Below the pieces are notes generated by a model that searched no databases, had not been told where the DNA came from, and saw nothing but the letters and a program-made list of their open reading frames with translations. The translations under genes and the position numbers were made by a program. Shown piece by piece: positions 8,642-16,757 of a stretch of 64,000 nt of DNA. Numbering within the stretch: position 1 is the first letter of the stretch; each line of letters begins with the position of its first letter. This DNA comes from Ignavibacteriales bacterium (GTDB lineage: Bacteria > Bacteroidota > Ignavibacteria > UBA10030). The DNA lies in NCBI GenBank assembly GCA_026390575.1, contig JAPLFR010000001.1, positions 124,001 through 188,000 on the forward strand, given 5' to 3'.

Positions 8642-8827
8642 CTAAGAAATCTTGCGTTTCAGATTTATTTTGGTCGATATCTTGTTTATCCGCTTTTTAT
8701 CAACTCTCAAATGTTGTCGGACAGACTCAACATTCATTCCTGCTTGAAGAGCCAATAAAATAAAGATGTCTTGAAGTAGGGCAAACGTTTCCTTTGACAT
8801 CAAATTGCTATCGGTGGAATCTGACAT
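8642..8827 (-). CDS. Small HTH-like protein
   Basis: 61 aa. FALLQDIFILLALQAGMNVESVRQHLRVDKKRINKI has the layout of a helical dimerisation segment plus a helix-turn-helix, paralogous in plan to the next gene. AAAGGT stands 9 bases before the ATG. First gene of the HEPN cassette; function unknown. Confidence 0.6.
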   Translation of the reverse strand: MSDSTDSNLMSKETFALLQDIFILLALQAGMNVESVRQHLRVDKKRINKISTKINLKRKIS

Positions 8828-8874
8828 TGGGATGACCTTTCTTAAATGATTGATTTAGAGACTCTTTGTGCGCA

Positions 8875-9032
8875 ACCTAATGGATGGCGTCTAAGCTGCC
8901 GCACTGATAACTCACAAAATGTACCAAACGAAACAAGTTCATGCTGAAAAGTTTATTATTAAGAACCGAAACCTATGCAAGCCATGCTTAACGTACCACG
9001 TTCATTCGGTCAGCTTGAGCCGCTGGTTAGCT
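8875..9032 (-). other. VCR-like attC site, 158 bp
   Basis: Minus strand: AGCTAAC (9026-9032), CAGCGGCTCAAGCTGACC, TTTCGGTTCTTAATA, GACGCCATCC, ATTAGGT (8875-8881). The core G of the last box is changed to A. Shares several blocks of 15-18 bp with the site at 7411-7625. Confidence 0.7.
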
Positions 9033-9053
9033 GGCGTTTGCTGCTATTTCTTT

Positions 9054-9791
9054 CTACTCATTGTCGTCACCTAATGCACCATGTTTGCGCATAAAGGCTT
9101 GAAGAGGTTTATAGGGTATTCTTTTTAATTTACCAAAGTTGGTATCTTTTTCGTAGTCAGCATTTGTCAACTTTTTGCCGGCACGATATTTTTTCATACG
9201 ATCCTTTTTGACGACTTTGGGAATACCGTTAAACCATTTTCCCCCGGCATCCTTCAGTCTTTTATCGCGTGCTTGGATACATTTCATTACTGGAAATAAG
9301 CCAATATCTATTATTACAGGATGACAAATTCCAGAGAACTCCTGAAGCTGAACGGCAAGAAGCATAAGAACATCTTTTGTCTGATCCACTTCTTTTACGG
9401 TAACATTTTCTTTAAGTCGCGCAGATGGTTCTCTTCTTGTTGGTGGTCTTTTAAATTTTATAGCTTCGTTATCTACAAAGAGACCTTTAAGTTCAACTCT
9501 ATATCCAGATTTGTGAATGTAATCTGGATATTCTTCACGTTCGCCAATTTGATTAGGAGATTTTGTTAAACCGATTTGCAAAAGCTTCGTTTTATTTTCA
9601 GTAGTAGTAGCAAGCAACGAGATTTGTGGTAATGCAGCATCTAAAATTGTATTAACAATGACAGCAATTTGGCTGGGTTCAAAACCAGGAAGAGCATCTT
9701 CGGGGAGAGAAAGCCAGTCGACTTTAAGACCAATTAGAGGATCAAATTCATTTCTAAGAGAGGAAAGGGCATCGGCGGTAATATTTGGCAT
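9054..9791 (-). CDS. Putative restriction endonuclease of a compact R-M cassette
   Basis: 245 aa, no transmembrane segment. A candidate PD-(D/E)xK site is visible: YPDY, then RVELKGL about 8 residues later. A basic stretch KKDRMKKYRAGKK follows. I do not recognise the family with certainty; XcyI/XmaI-like type II enzymes are one possibility. The assignment rests mainly on its place, 4 bp after the specificity gene and in the same cassette as the methylase. Confidence 0.5.
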   Translation of the reverse strand: MPNITADALSSLRNEFDPLIGLKVDWLSLPEDALPGFEPSQIAVIVNTILDAALPQISLLATTTENKTKLLQIGLTKSPNQIGEREEYPDYIHKSGYRVELKGLFVDNEAIKFKRPPTRREPSARLKENVTVKEVDQTKDVLMLLAVQLQEFSGICHPVIIDIGLFPVMKCIQARDKRLKDAGGKWFNGIPKVVKKDRMKKYRAGKKLTNADYEKDTNFGKLKRIPYKPLQAFMRKHGALGDDNE

Positions 9792-9795
9792 TATG

Positions 9796-10443
9796 TCATT
9801 TCTGATTTAGTGAATTGATAGCGAAGAATACTTTGCAGTAATTTTGCCATTCATTCATTGCAAGTTCCTTCAATTGATTATGAATTATTAACCTATCATG
9901 AAGAGGCGGAACAAGAACGGGGGTCTGCCCCAACGAATCGAGATGAAGACGGGGTCTAGTACCACCGCTTCCGAGTGGTAAACTATCTAGAAAGACATGC
10001 GAACGAAGAAAGGCAAGCCAGAAATAAGAAAGTTTATCATGGGGAGAAACAAGTAAGAATTCTGATTTTATCGGAAAATATATCGGAGATTCCTTTTGAA
10101 CCCAGCTTGATAATGGAGTAATAATAATATTCGCTAGATAAGCCCGCATTGTGCCAAACAGTAGTTCATTCTCTCCAACTATCGGGAAAGAAGATTTTGG
10201 CATGTGCTTTTGTTCTCGCAAGGAAAAGCTGAGGTAGTCACCTTCTGGAATATCTCGATATTCAATTGGTTGATAAGGCGTTTCAGTTAAAGAGATTTTT
10301 CTGCTTGTTGGTTTGCTCAGTGTTGCAAAATCAGACAGGATATAACTGTTCCCATTTCGTTTGTAAACATAAGGATCCCACACCGATGAGATAAACTCAT
10401 CTTTATTTACAACTGAGAAAAAGTATTTTCCATTATTTTTCAT
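9796..10443 (-). CDS. Type I-like specificity protein with a single target-recognition domain
   Basis: 215 aa, about half the length of a typical HsdS. It contains one TRD-like half: ENELLFGTMRAYLANIII is the motif found in type I and BcgI-type S subunits, and the end (LVPPLHDRLIIHNQLKELA) is the conserved helix that contacts the methylase. A single-TRD S protein would need to dimerise to recognise a bipartite target. Its ATG directly abuts the stop of the methylase gene. Confidence 0.72.
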   Translation of the reverse strand: MKNNGKYFFSVVNKDEFISSVWDPYVYKRNGNSYILSDFATLSKPTSRKISLTETPYQPIEYRDIPEGDYLSFSLREQKHMPKSSFPIVGENELLFGTMRAYLANIIITPLSSWVQKESPIYFPIKSEFLLVSPHDKLSYFWLAFLRSHVFLDSLPLGSGGTRPRLHLDSLGQTPVLVPPLHDRLIIHNQLKELAMNEWQNYCKVFFAINSLNQK

Positions 10444-11493
10444 TTAGATATTAAGAACCTTTTGAACTTCCTTCTCATCGAGAAGAGTTTCTAAATCGTT
10501 GGTATCTGGTTGTAAGGCATTTCGGTTTAGTTTAATACCGACGGAAGGCGTAGAAGCAAAAAACATTTTATGACCATTCTTTGATGGGGAACCTCTTTTC
10601 TGAAGAACAACAATGTCCGCTCTAGTTGTAGTCCCAGCGGCTAAGTGAAACACTCCTTCAGGGAGGCTTATAATGCCAAGCGGGTTCCACCTTTTTTCTA
10701 CGATATTTCTTAAACTAGAAAAATCTTTGTTGGCTATCACTGAATGAGGTAAAAGAGAAATAAGTCTTCCACCGGGTTTTAAAAGTTTTAAAGCAGTATC
10801 AATAAATAGAGCATCACTATTTCGATAGCCTGCAAGAAAAAGTTCACTGTCAAATTGTTCATTATCGATTTGTAAAGAAAATGGTGGATTTGCAAGAATG
10901 AAGTCTACTTGACCATACCAAGAAGTGATCTCCTTGGATGGATCAAAAATGTTGATAGAACTAAAATATTTACGATGTTTCTTTGGAGTAGATAATCCAA
11001 GAACAAGCATCGACAATTCTATAAGAGAATATTCAATATCATTAGCTACTAGAGTACATTTATCTTGGCGCCAAAGATATGATGCTTCCGCAAGGAACGT
11101 TCCGCCTCCACAGGTCGGATCCATAATAGTAGGGTTTTCAATTGAAGGAAGCATTTTTGCCATTGCAGATGCGACCACTTTGGGAGTAAAAAATTTTCCA
11201 GAACCTTCCCTGAATTTTCTGCCAATGAAAAATTGATATAAATCAGAAAGCTTTTCACCCATTGGGTCTTGTAAAACCAGATCATTAAGAAATGTTTTAA
11301 TATTCAGATCAGTTTCGAGATTTGAATAGGAACGTGACCACTTGTAAACAATGGGCTCTGGGATATTTTGAAGTACTTTTGAGTATTTCCTATAATACTG
11401 GAGTGCTATTGAATGGAAAGCAGCTTCACCTTCTACGCCGTACCGACGAAAAGATTCTGCTAATTTCTCTTTTATATGAATGGTCTTGTTCAT
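10444..11493 (-). CDS. N6-adenine DNA methyltransferase (HsdM-like)
   Basis: 349 aa. SAM motif I is MDPTCGGGTFLAEA and the catalytic motif IV is NPPF; FFTPKVVASAM is the conserved entry of type I M subunits. It lacks the long C-terminal region of E. coli HsdM. First gene of a three-gene cassette (M, S, putative R). The cassette ends carry a perfect 15-bp complementary sequence (9026-9040 and 11554-11568), evidence that M, S and R travel together. Confidence 0.85.
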   Translation of the reverse strand: MNKTIHIKEKLAESFRRYGVEGEAAFHSIALQYYRKYSKVLQNIPEPIVYKWSRSYSNLETDLNIKTFLNDLVLQDPMGEKLSDLYQFFIGRKFREGSGKFFTPKVVASAMAKMLPSIENPTIMDPTCGGGTFLAEASYLWRQDKCTLVANDIEYSLIELSMLVLGLSTPKKHRKYFSSINIFDPSKEITSWYGQVDFILANPPFSLQIDNEQFDSELFLAGYRNSDALFIDTALKLLKPGGRLISLLPHSVIANKDFSSLRNIVEKRWNPLGIISLPEGVFHLAAGTTTRADIVVLQKRGSPSKNGHKMFFASTPSVGIKLNRNALQPDTNDLETLLDEKEVQKVLNI

Positions 11494-11561
11494 GGATTGG
11501 CTTTAATATACAAAAAACGGGGTCAATCTGCCTCTTGAAAACATAACTCAATTCAAACGCC

Positions 11562-11619
11562 AGCTAACTATGATTAGACTGCGCGACGCAGCATAATTGT
11601 TCATTTCTGCTGGTTAAAC
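11562..11619 (-). other. attC-like site, 58 bp, first of the array
   Basis: Minus-strand GTTTAAC (11613-11619) and GTTAGCT (11562-11568) flank an imperfect stem TGCTGCG/CGCAGTC with TCG loop. Length and boxes fit a canonical short attC. A similar GACTGCG/CGCAGTC stem repeats at about 11656-11674. Confidence 0.62.
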
Positions 11620-12231
11620 TGCATCATTCAGCCTAATATGCGTATTTTGTATTATAGACTGCGTCCTCCGCAGTCCCTTGGAAAAGTGCTGTTTGTGGTT
11701 ATCCCTATATCTTTTATCTAATAATTCCTATTAGTCCATTCTCGCTATACAAAATAAGCTCTTTTTATCCTTTAGCGTATTCGATGAATGAGAAATTGCA
11801 TGCTTCAGCCGCAAGAAAATTGCAGGAATTTATTTTAAATCTTTGGTGATCGTGGTATAGTCATGTTGCTGCCTAGTACCTCCACGTAATGGCAACTACT
11901 GTGATATTGTAGCTCTGTTTAAAATCATTGTCAATAAGCCAGCCGGAGGTCTGAGAATGTCAAGCGCAAAGCGAGTGTCTTATCAAAAAAAACAGCGCCT
12001 GACACACTACCAAATGCCAGGCGCTTAGGGAGGCTCATGCGTTGTCGGGGAGACAGCGCATGGGGGTTAGAAAGAAAGTATTCAAAAGATTATCAAATCC
12101 TAATGAATAGTAATTCATAATGCCAATTTTCCATCAATCGTAATCATAAAAATAACTCACTATTGGTTATAAAATTGGGCGGTGGATAAGATTCTCCGCC
12201 GCCCGGAAAAGTAGTTCGTTGTCTTAGTGGT
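11620..12231. other. Non-coding interval
   Basis: No credible ORF. It holds a second small GACTGCG/CGCAGTC stem, an AGCCGGAGG repeat copy (11941) and the terminator of the TPR gene. No integrase-like sequence is present. Confidence 0.6.
11984..12025 (-). terminator. Intrinsic terminator of the TPR lipoprotein gene
   Basis: On the minus strand AGCGCCTG pairs with CAGGCGCT (12018-12025 with 11994-12001), followed by GTTTTTTTT. It lies about 200 bp past the stop of the 12232-13689 gene. A related, disrupted copy lies at about 14024-14053. Confidence 0.75.
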
Positions 12232-13689
12232 TTACATCGTCGATAATAATTTCTCTGCCTTCATGCGGATAAAGGCATATTCCAACCCAGGCATACTATT
12301 GAACTTTGCTGCTTTCTTGCAGAATTCTTTCGCCTTCACTTTATCCCCCATCGCTTGATAGGCAAGTGCAAGCCGGTATAAGTTACGAGGGTTTTGCTGG
12401 TTCGTCTGCAATAATTCTGAAACAGCCTTCTCGTACTCCTTTTCAGCGAATGCAATACTCCCGGTAAGTTGATGTCCCCGCATTAATTGATTTAAATTCT
12501 TGTTTGCTTCCGCAGTTTTACGAACTTCCTCTGTCTCTGCTTTTGCTTTCTTCAAGTCTTTTATTTCCAGCGCTACTGCTGCACGATTGAAATGAAGAGT
12601 AAGTTGGGCATTTTCTTTGAGTTTCTGAGAGAGATCGGATGAAGCAATCAACTGTTCCGATTTTTCGTATGCAGTAAGTGCATCGTTATACTTGCCCATA
12701 TCCAGAAGAATGGCACCCTTAATACCGAAATCATCAGCCAGACCGGTAACATCATTTGCCTTTTCATCCAGCATATTCAGTTTTTTCAATTCCAGCAGTG
12801 CCATATCCATCTTGCCTGCATCAACATACAATACCGTTTGTGAGAAAAGCATTTGTCCCCGTTCACCGTCGTTGTGTGCCATATCAGAAAGCTTCTTCAA
12901 TTCCGCGGATCCGTTCTCATATTCCCCTTTATACATATAATTCGCTGCAATACCGATACGGGCATTAAAAAAGGTTTGGTCCACCTTCAGTGCTTTTTGA
13001 TAATTTGCAATGGATTCATCAAATCGTCCCATCTTCAACAACAGCTCGGCGTACGAGTCGTAAGGATTCGGTTCATTGGGAATGAGTTCAATATATTTCT
13101 TAAAAGCATTCTCGGCCTCCGAATAGTTTTCGATTTGACGGTATGCATACCCGAGATAATTATATGCTGGCGAAGATTTCGGCTCAATCTCGATCGCTTT
13201 TTTAAAATGCTCGATTGCCGGCCTGTACTCTTGCTGGCCCTGGTAGTACAAACCGAGGCGCAAATGTACACGTTCGTCGTTTGGATAGAGTGTGATGAGT
13301 TTATCCAAGTACTCTTTTTGCTTGACTGTGTTTGCACTGCGGCCTGCTTCGGTAGAAAGAATCAGGAGGCGTTCTCCTTCTGTGCATTGCTCTTTCAATG
13401 CAACTGCTTTCATTAAATAGAAATGGAAATCTTTTGGTATTAACGAGGCAATTGCACGATTCAGATATGCCAAAGCAAATCCCGAATCGAGTGCGATAGC
13501 TTTATCGAAGTGCTGGATTGAATTTGCGAGAAGAGCTTTCTCTGCAAGGTCTCGTCCTTCCATGAATTCCTTTTTTGCTTCATTAGATGCTGTTGTTATT
13601 GGAATCTTTCCATCATCAGCTTTCTTCGTACAACCGGTGATTCCAATGGCAAGCATCACAACCAATGTCAATGACATGAGTGCTCTCAT
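12232..13689 (-). CDS. TPR-repeat lipoprotein
   Basis: 485 aa. A lipoprotein signal (MRALMSLTLVVMLAIGITGC, Cys at 20) is followed by about ten TPR units, the clearest around 165-235 (NYLGYAYRQIENYSEAENAFKKYI type). Probably a periplasmic or outer-membrane-anchored scaffold for protein contacts. GGAGGGTACA stands before the ATG. It is monocistronic, with a terminator downstream. Confidence 0.88.
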   Translation of the reverse strand: MRALMSLTLVVMLAIGITGCTKKADDGKIPITTASNEAKKEFMEGRDLAEKALLANSIQHFDKAIALDSGFALAYLNRAIASLIPKDFHFYLMKAVALKEQCTEGERLLILSTEAGRSANTVKQKEYLDKLITLYPNDERVHLRLGLYYQGQQEYRPAIEHFKKAIEIEPKSSPAYNYLGYAYRQIENYSEAENAFKKYIELIPNEPNPYDSYAELLLKMGRFDESIANYQKALKVDQTFFNARIGIAANYMYKGEYENGSAELKKLSDMAHNDGERGQMLFSQTVLYVDAGKMDMALLELKKLNMLDEKANDVTGLADDFGIKGAILLDMGKYNDALTAYEKSEQLIASSDLSQKLKENAQLTLHFNRAAVALEIKDLKKAKAETEEVRKTAEANKNLNQLMRGHQLTGSIAFAEKEYEKAVSELLQTNQQNPRNLYRLALAYQAMGDKVKAKEFCKKAAKFNSMPGLEYAFIRMKAEKLLSTM

Positions 13690-14259
13690 TGTACCCTCCG
13701 AATATTTAGTTAAAAAGTGGAGAAATGCGTGACGCCTGGGTTATTCCAGGGTTAACTCTTAGCCATAAGAATGGTGAAGTATATTTTTACATTCGGTAAG
13801 GTGCTAAGGCTTGCCAGATCTTCGAAATTCCTGGAACGCCATTCGCAGTAATGGGGGGAGTACAAGGCTCAAGCTTTACTCAGCACTTTGCTCGGCTCAA
13901 ATATCTTCCTTTCTTCATACAAAATCAAGTTTGAAATAGTAGTCAACAACGATCCGGTAATGTTGTCAATCCCTTTAGGCTACGTCGCGATCTCGTTTCG
14001 ACTGTATCGAAATAGACAAAGCATGTCTTATCAAAAATAACAGCGCCTGACACAGCCGGAGGCCGCCGGAGGCCTGAGTATGAAGCAAGCGTTAGCTTGC
14101 TACAATTTAGAAGTGAGCCTTATTTATAATAAATCCCCGATGTACTACAAAACGCCGAGGTATAGGGAGGCTAACGCGCTGTCGGAGCGTATAATAAAGA
14201 AACGCGTAACGTTTCTCCTTAGCGACAAAGATTGTCAATTCCTCATGAAGAGTGGTTCT
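13690..14259. other. Non-coding interval with repeat copies
   Basis: No credible gene. It contains a TGTCTTATCAAAAATAACAG copy of the terminator-type repeat (14024-14053), interrupted after GACAC by an AGCCGGAGGC...GTTAGCTTGC element (14054-14100). Confidence 0.55.
14054..14100. repeat. AGCCGGAGG-GTTAGCTTGC short dispersed repeat
   Basis: AGCCGGAGGCC, a second CCGGAGGCCTGAG, then GCAAGCGTTAGCTTGC, which can fold as GCAAGC/GCTTGC. Another copy lies at 18684-18720 and the first half at 11941-11956. Confidence 0.6.
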
Positions 14260-14436
14260 TTATGCAAGTTTTCCAACCAGTGTTAATACCGTGCCTGCAA
14301 GAGAAGAAATATTATCAATCAAATTCTTTTGCTTAATATTACCATCTTCCGCGCCTTTGACAATTTGCATAAGTTTAATCAACTTCTCTTTGTCCGGCTT
14401 TGTGGGGAAAAGGGATTCCCCGAACAAGCCATTCAT
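14260..14436 (-). CDS. Small hypothetical protein, 58 aa
   Basis: ATG at 14436 lies 6 bp after the stop of the 603-aa gene, in the same direction; the product begins MNGLFGESLFPTKPDKEKL and ends in a hydrophobic SSLAGTVLTLVGKLA tail. No family recognised. Its tight spacing to the 603-aa gene and uninterrupted frame suggest a real last gene of that operon. Confidence 0.5.
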   Translation of the reverse strand: MNGLFGESLFPTKPDKEKLIKLMQIVKGAEDGNIKQKNLIDNISSLAGTVLTLVGKLA

Positions 14437-14442
14437 TTATTT

Positions 14443-16254
14443 TCACTTGCTCTCCGGCAAAGACACACTAGGATTTACAATTGTTCCCACTGGAAGTTGT
14501 AAGCCGAAAAACCAATACCACGTCTCTACTCCAAAGTTTCGACCTACACCAATCTGGAAATAATCTATCGCCGTTGAAGCAACTACTCCCAGACCTATTT
14601 CAGGAGTGCTGTCTAAATTAAAATCTGGCGCCGCGATATTTACTCCAAATCCTACGCTCCAGAATGTATTGTATGCATAGGAACTTCGTGATCCCCATTT
14701 AACCATGACATTATAAGACGGCGCTGCCTGAAACTGCTTTGTTAAGCTCACTTGAGATTTATCAAACGGACTAAGAAATACAACTCCGGCGGAAAGTTTC
14801 GCGTGTGCCTCAACTTGAAACATTGTGAGAGTTATTCTTTCAAGTTCGGTCGATTTTGAAGAACCTGTTTTAGATTCTGCTCCATCCTCAAGAGAAGCTT
14901 TAAAATAAACCTCATCTCCCGCAGAGCGCTGTCCGGTATAGCGCAAATCCACTTCTGTAGATTCAGGAATGTCCTCGATCAATAATTGTTTTACCTGTTC
15001 GCCAAATTCTAGGTTCACTTCAGTTTGCTTTGGAACATCCATCTGTATCCACTGCTGAACCGTGGTGATCATGGTATTATCACCGGCAATTGCTGAAAAA
15101 GATGCAATGTATTTTGAGGATATAGCAATCAGGCTGTCGAGCTCAGATTTTTTTACAGCTTGCACTAGTTTCTGCAGCTTTTTTAAAGTTGGATCAAAAA
15201 GATCAACGAGTTCTTTTGCATCTTCACGCATTTTTTGCAGAAGGGATAATATTGGTTCGATTGATGCAATGCTTGCTTGGAGAGCATTCGATGAATGAAT
15301 TATTGCCGTCACTAATTTTTCGAGGTCGTCCGCTTCCTTAACAAGCTTGCTCAATTTATCCAGAAAGGGTTTTACATCTTGCTTTGCGATCTCAATGTCC
15401 GGCGCAAGATCTACCGTATTTTTTAAAGCACCATTCAACGAAAGAAGACTGGTTTGTATAGTATCCCGCAATGTGTTTAAACGGGTGGTAAGTCCGTCCA
15501 GAGCAGTACTTCCGTTTTTATTGTATTCGTTTGCTGCATCAGCGGCATCGGAATACTGTTTGCGTAGTTCTTCCGGAGTGGGTGTTACGAACCGCGGAAC
15601 TTCATAAAAACTTCCATCGGCGTACGTATCGAACTGCGGTATGTGAATAGGTCGAAGATTGCCGCTTTGATCACGGATCCAGCCGCCTAAACGAAAATAG
15701 ACGTGGTCGTTGTCTGCAGAATTTTTAATTTCCATGCCTGCTTTGCTGACTTCATTCCGCACAAGTGCAAATACCATTTTGTATTCCGATCCGGATGGAA
15801 TGTTCCTAAGTCCAAGGACACTGTCAACCTGTGCCGCGAGTGTTTTTTGGCTTTGGATAAACATTAATAATTTAAGCATGCCCTTGGAAAACATTCTAAG
15901 ATCGTTTCGGCATTGCTCATATGTTCCCGTGCAGGGTCCGATGACACCGAGGATTTTGCTTTCTTCTCTCAATATCTGTGCAATTGCATCAAGCTGTTTT
16001 GGATCAACGGGCGGCTTTATCGTTTTGTTTCTCGCCGCCGTCTTTCTTACTGCATCCGTATTGATCGTTATGCTCAGTGTACTGTTGATGTCCACGATAG
16101 GGTATGCTATCTTCGCAAAATCAATTTGTATCCGCTCTCCCTGGCGGTCAATCTCCTGAATGGAGAGAACCTGTCCTAATGCAGTCGCCACGAAACAGAA
16201 GAATGCGAGTAAGGAGTGGACAAATGTTTTTGAGAGAATCATCCGGGTAATCAT
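14443..16254 (-). CDS. Exported protein with helical core and beta-rich C-terminus, unknown
   Basis: 603 aa. Signal peptide (LLAFFCFVATALGQ), then a mixed domain, a long helical region about 235-400 with heptad-like leucines, and a C-terminal third (about 430-600) rich in alternating aromatic strands ending in TWYWFFGLQLPVG, reminiscent of an outer-membrane or surface beta domain. No known family recognised. Its ATG overlaps the upstream stop (ATGA), so it is translated together with the 131-aa gene. Confidence 0.6.
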   Translation of the reverse strand: MITRMILSKTFVHSLLAFFCFVATALGQVLSIQEIDRQGERIQIDFAKIAYPIVDINSTLSITINTDAVRKTAARNKTIKPPVDPKQLDAIAQILREESKILGVIGPCTGTYEQCRNDLRMFSKGMLKLLMFIQSQKTLAAQVDSVLGLRNIPSGSEYKMVFALVRNEVSKAGMEIKNSADNDHVYFRLGGWIRDQSGNLRPIHIPQFDTYADGSFYEVPRFVTPTPEELRKQYSDAADAANEYNKNGSTALDGLTTRLNTLRDTIQTSLLSLNGALKNTVDLAPDIEIAKQDVKPFLDKLSKLVKEADDLEKLVTAIIHSSNALQASIASIEPILSLLQKMREDAKELVDLFDPTLKKLQKLVQAVKKSELDSLIAISSKYIASFSAIAGDNTMITTVQQWIQMDVPKQTEVNLEFGEQVKQLLIEDIPESTEVDLRYTGQRSAGDEVYFKASLEDGAESKTGSSKSTELERITLTMFQVEAHAKLSAGVVFLSPFDKSQVSLTKQFQAAPSYNVMVKWGSRSSYAYNTFWSVGFGVNIAAPDFNLDSTPEIGLGVVASTAIDYFQIGVGRNFGVETWYWFFGLQLPVGTIVNPSVSLPESK

Positions 16255-16646
16255 GCTGTTCCAGCCTCCTCAAAAGCAGATTCCATACGAAGGAAATTAA
16301 TTATGTCGTCAACGCGTACAATATCCATCGTAGTGGCATCCAGTGAAACAGAAAAAGCCGCAATAGTTGCTAAATCTTCCTTTGAAATATCTACTGTTCC
16401 TGCTTTGAGTTTCTTTATTTCATCAGCTAGGGCGGATCGATCTTTAATCCAAACCACCTTGCGTTCGATTCCGGCAATAATAACAGAAGCGCGAGTGTCT
16501 GCACAATCCGCTGCTTTATCAGATATTGCATCATTTCCAAGTACGACTATAATTAAGTCTTTTTTGCCGCACACAATTGTTTTGAATTGCTGCCGTGCAA
16601 GATCGAGGTTGTCGGTTGGAATAATTGTCGTTTTGTTAAGAGCCAT
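16251..16646 (-). CDS. Hypothetical cytoplasmic protein, 131 aa
   Basis: No signal peptide. The centre (DLIIVVLGNDAISDKAAD, then VIIAGIERKVVWI) looks like alternating strands and helices of a small alpha/beta fold; the end is acidic and helical. AAGGAGGATAGTACC precedes the ATG. It overlaps the 603-aa gene by 4 bp and follows the 410-aa membrane gene by about 110 bp. Function unknown. Confidence 0.55.
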   Translation of the reverse strand: MALNKTTIIPTDNLDLARQQFKTIVCGKKDLIIVVLGNDAISDKAADCADTRASVIIAGIERKVVWIKDRSALADEIKKLKAGTVDISKEDLATIAAFSVSLDATTMDIVRVDDIINFLRMESAFEEAGTA

Positions 16647-16757
16647 GGTACTATCCTCCTTTATGTTTGTTGAATTTTATCATTAAAAGTCCACCCACTG
16701 TCATTTCCCAGTGGTGTCGGGAGTTCCCTCCCGACACTTCCCTGAGCATCCATTCTA

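Larger units (their letters stand above)
4126..11619 (-). mobile_element. Integron-type gene-cassette array (no integrase seen)
   Basis: Ten genes, all on the minus strand, lie in six units separated by sites with attC architecture: an RYYYAAC box a few bases after each stop codon, inverted repeats, and a GTTRRRY box before the next gene. The ends of individual units are complementary to each other (for example 9026-9040 with 11554-11568), as expected because an excised cassette rebuilds its own attC from its two ends. The two longest sites resemble Vibrio VCR-type repeats, with TTTCGGTT and CTTAGNCGCC blocks. No tyrosine recombinase of the IntI family is encoded in the window, so this is either the distal part of an integron or an integrase-less attC cluster. 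Confidence 0.72.

Noticed and set aside
11620-12231. A hidden integrase gene or attI beside the array
   Set aside because: No frame in this spacer encodes tyrosine-recombinase motifs and no promoter-attI arrangement is evident.
12853-13416. 187-codon frame opposite the TPR gene
   Set aside because: Antisense shadow of a clear TPR lipoprotein gene; no independent support.
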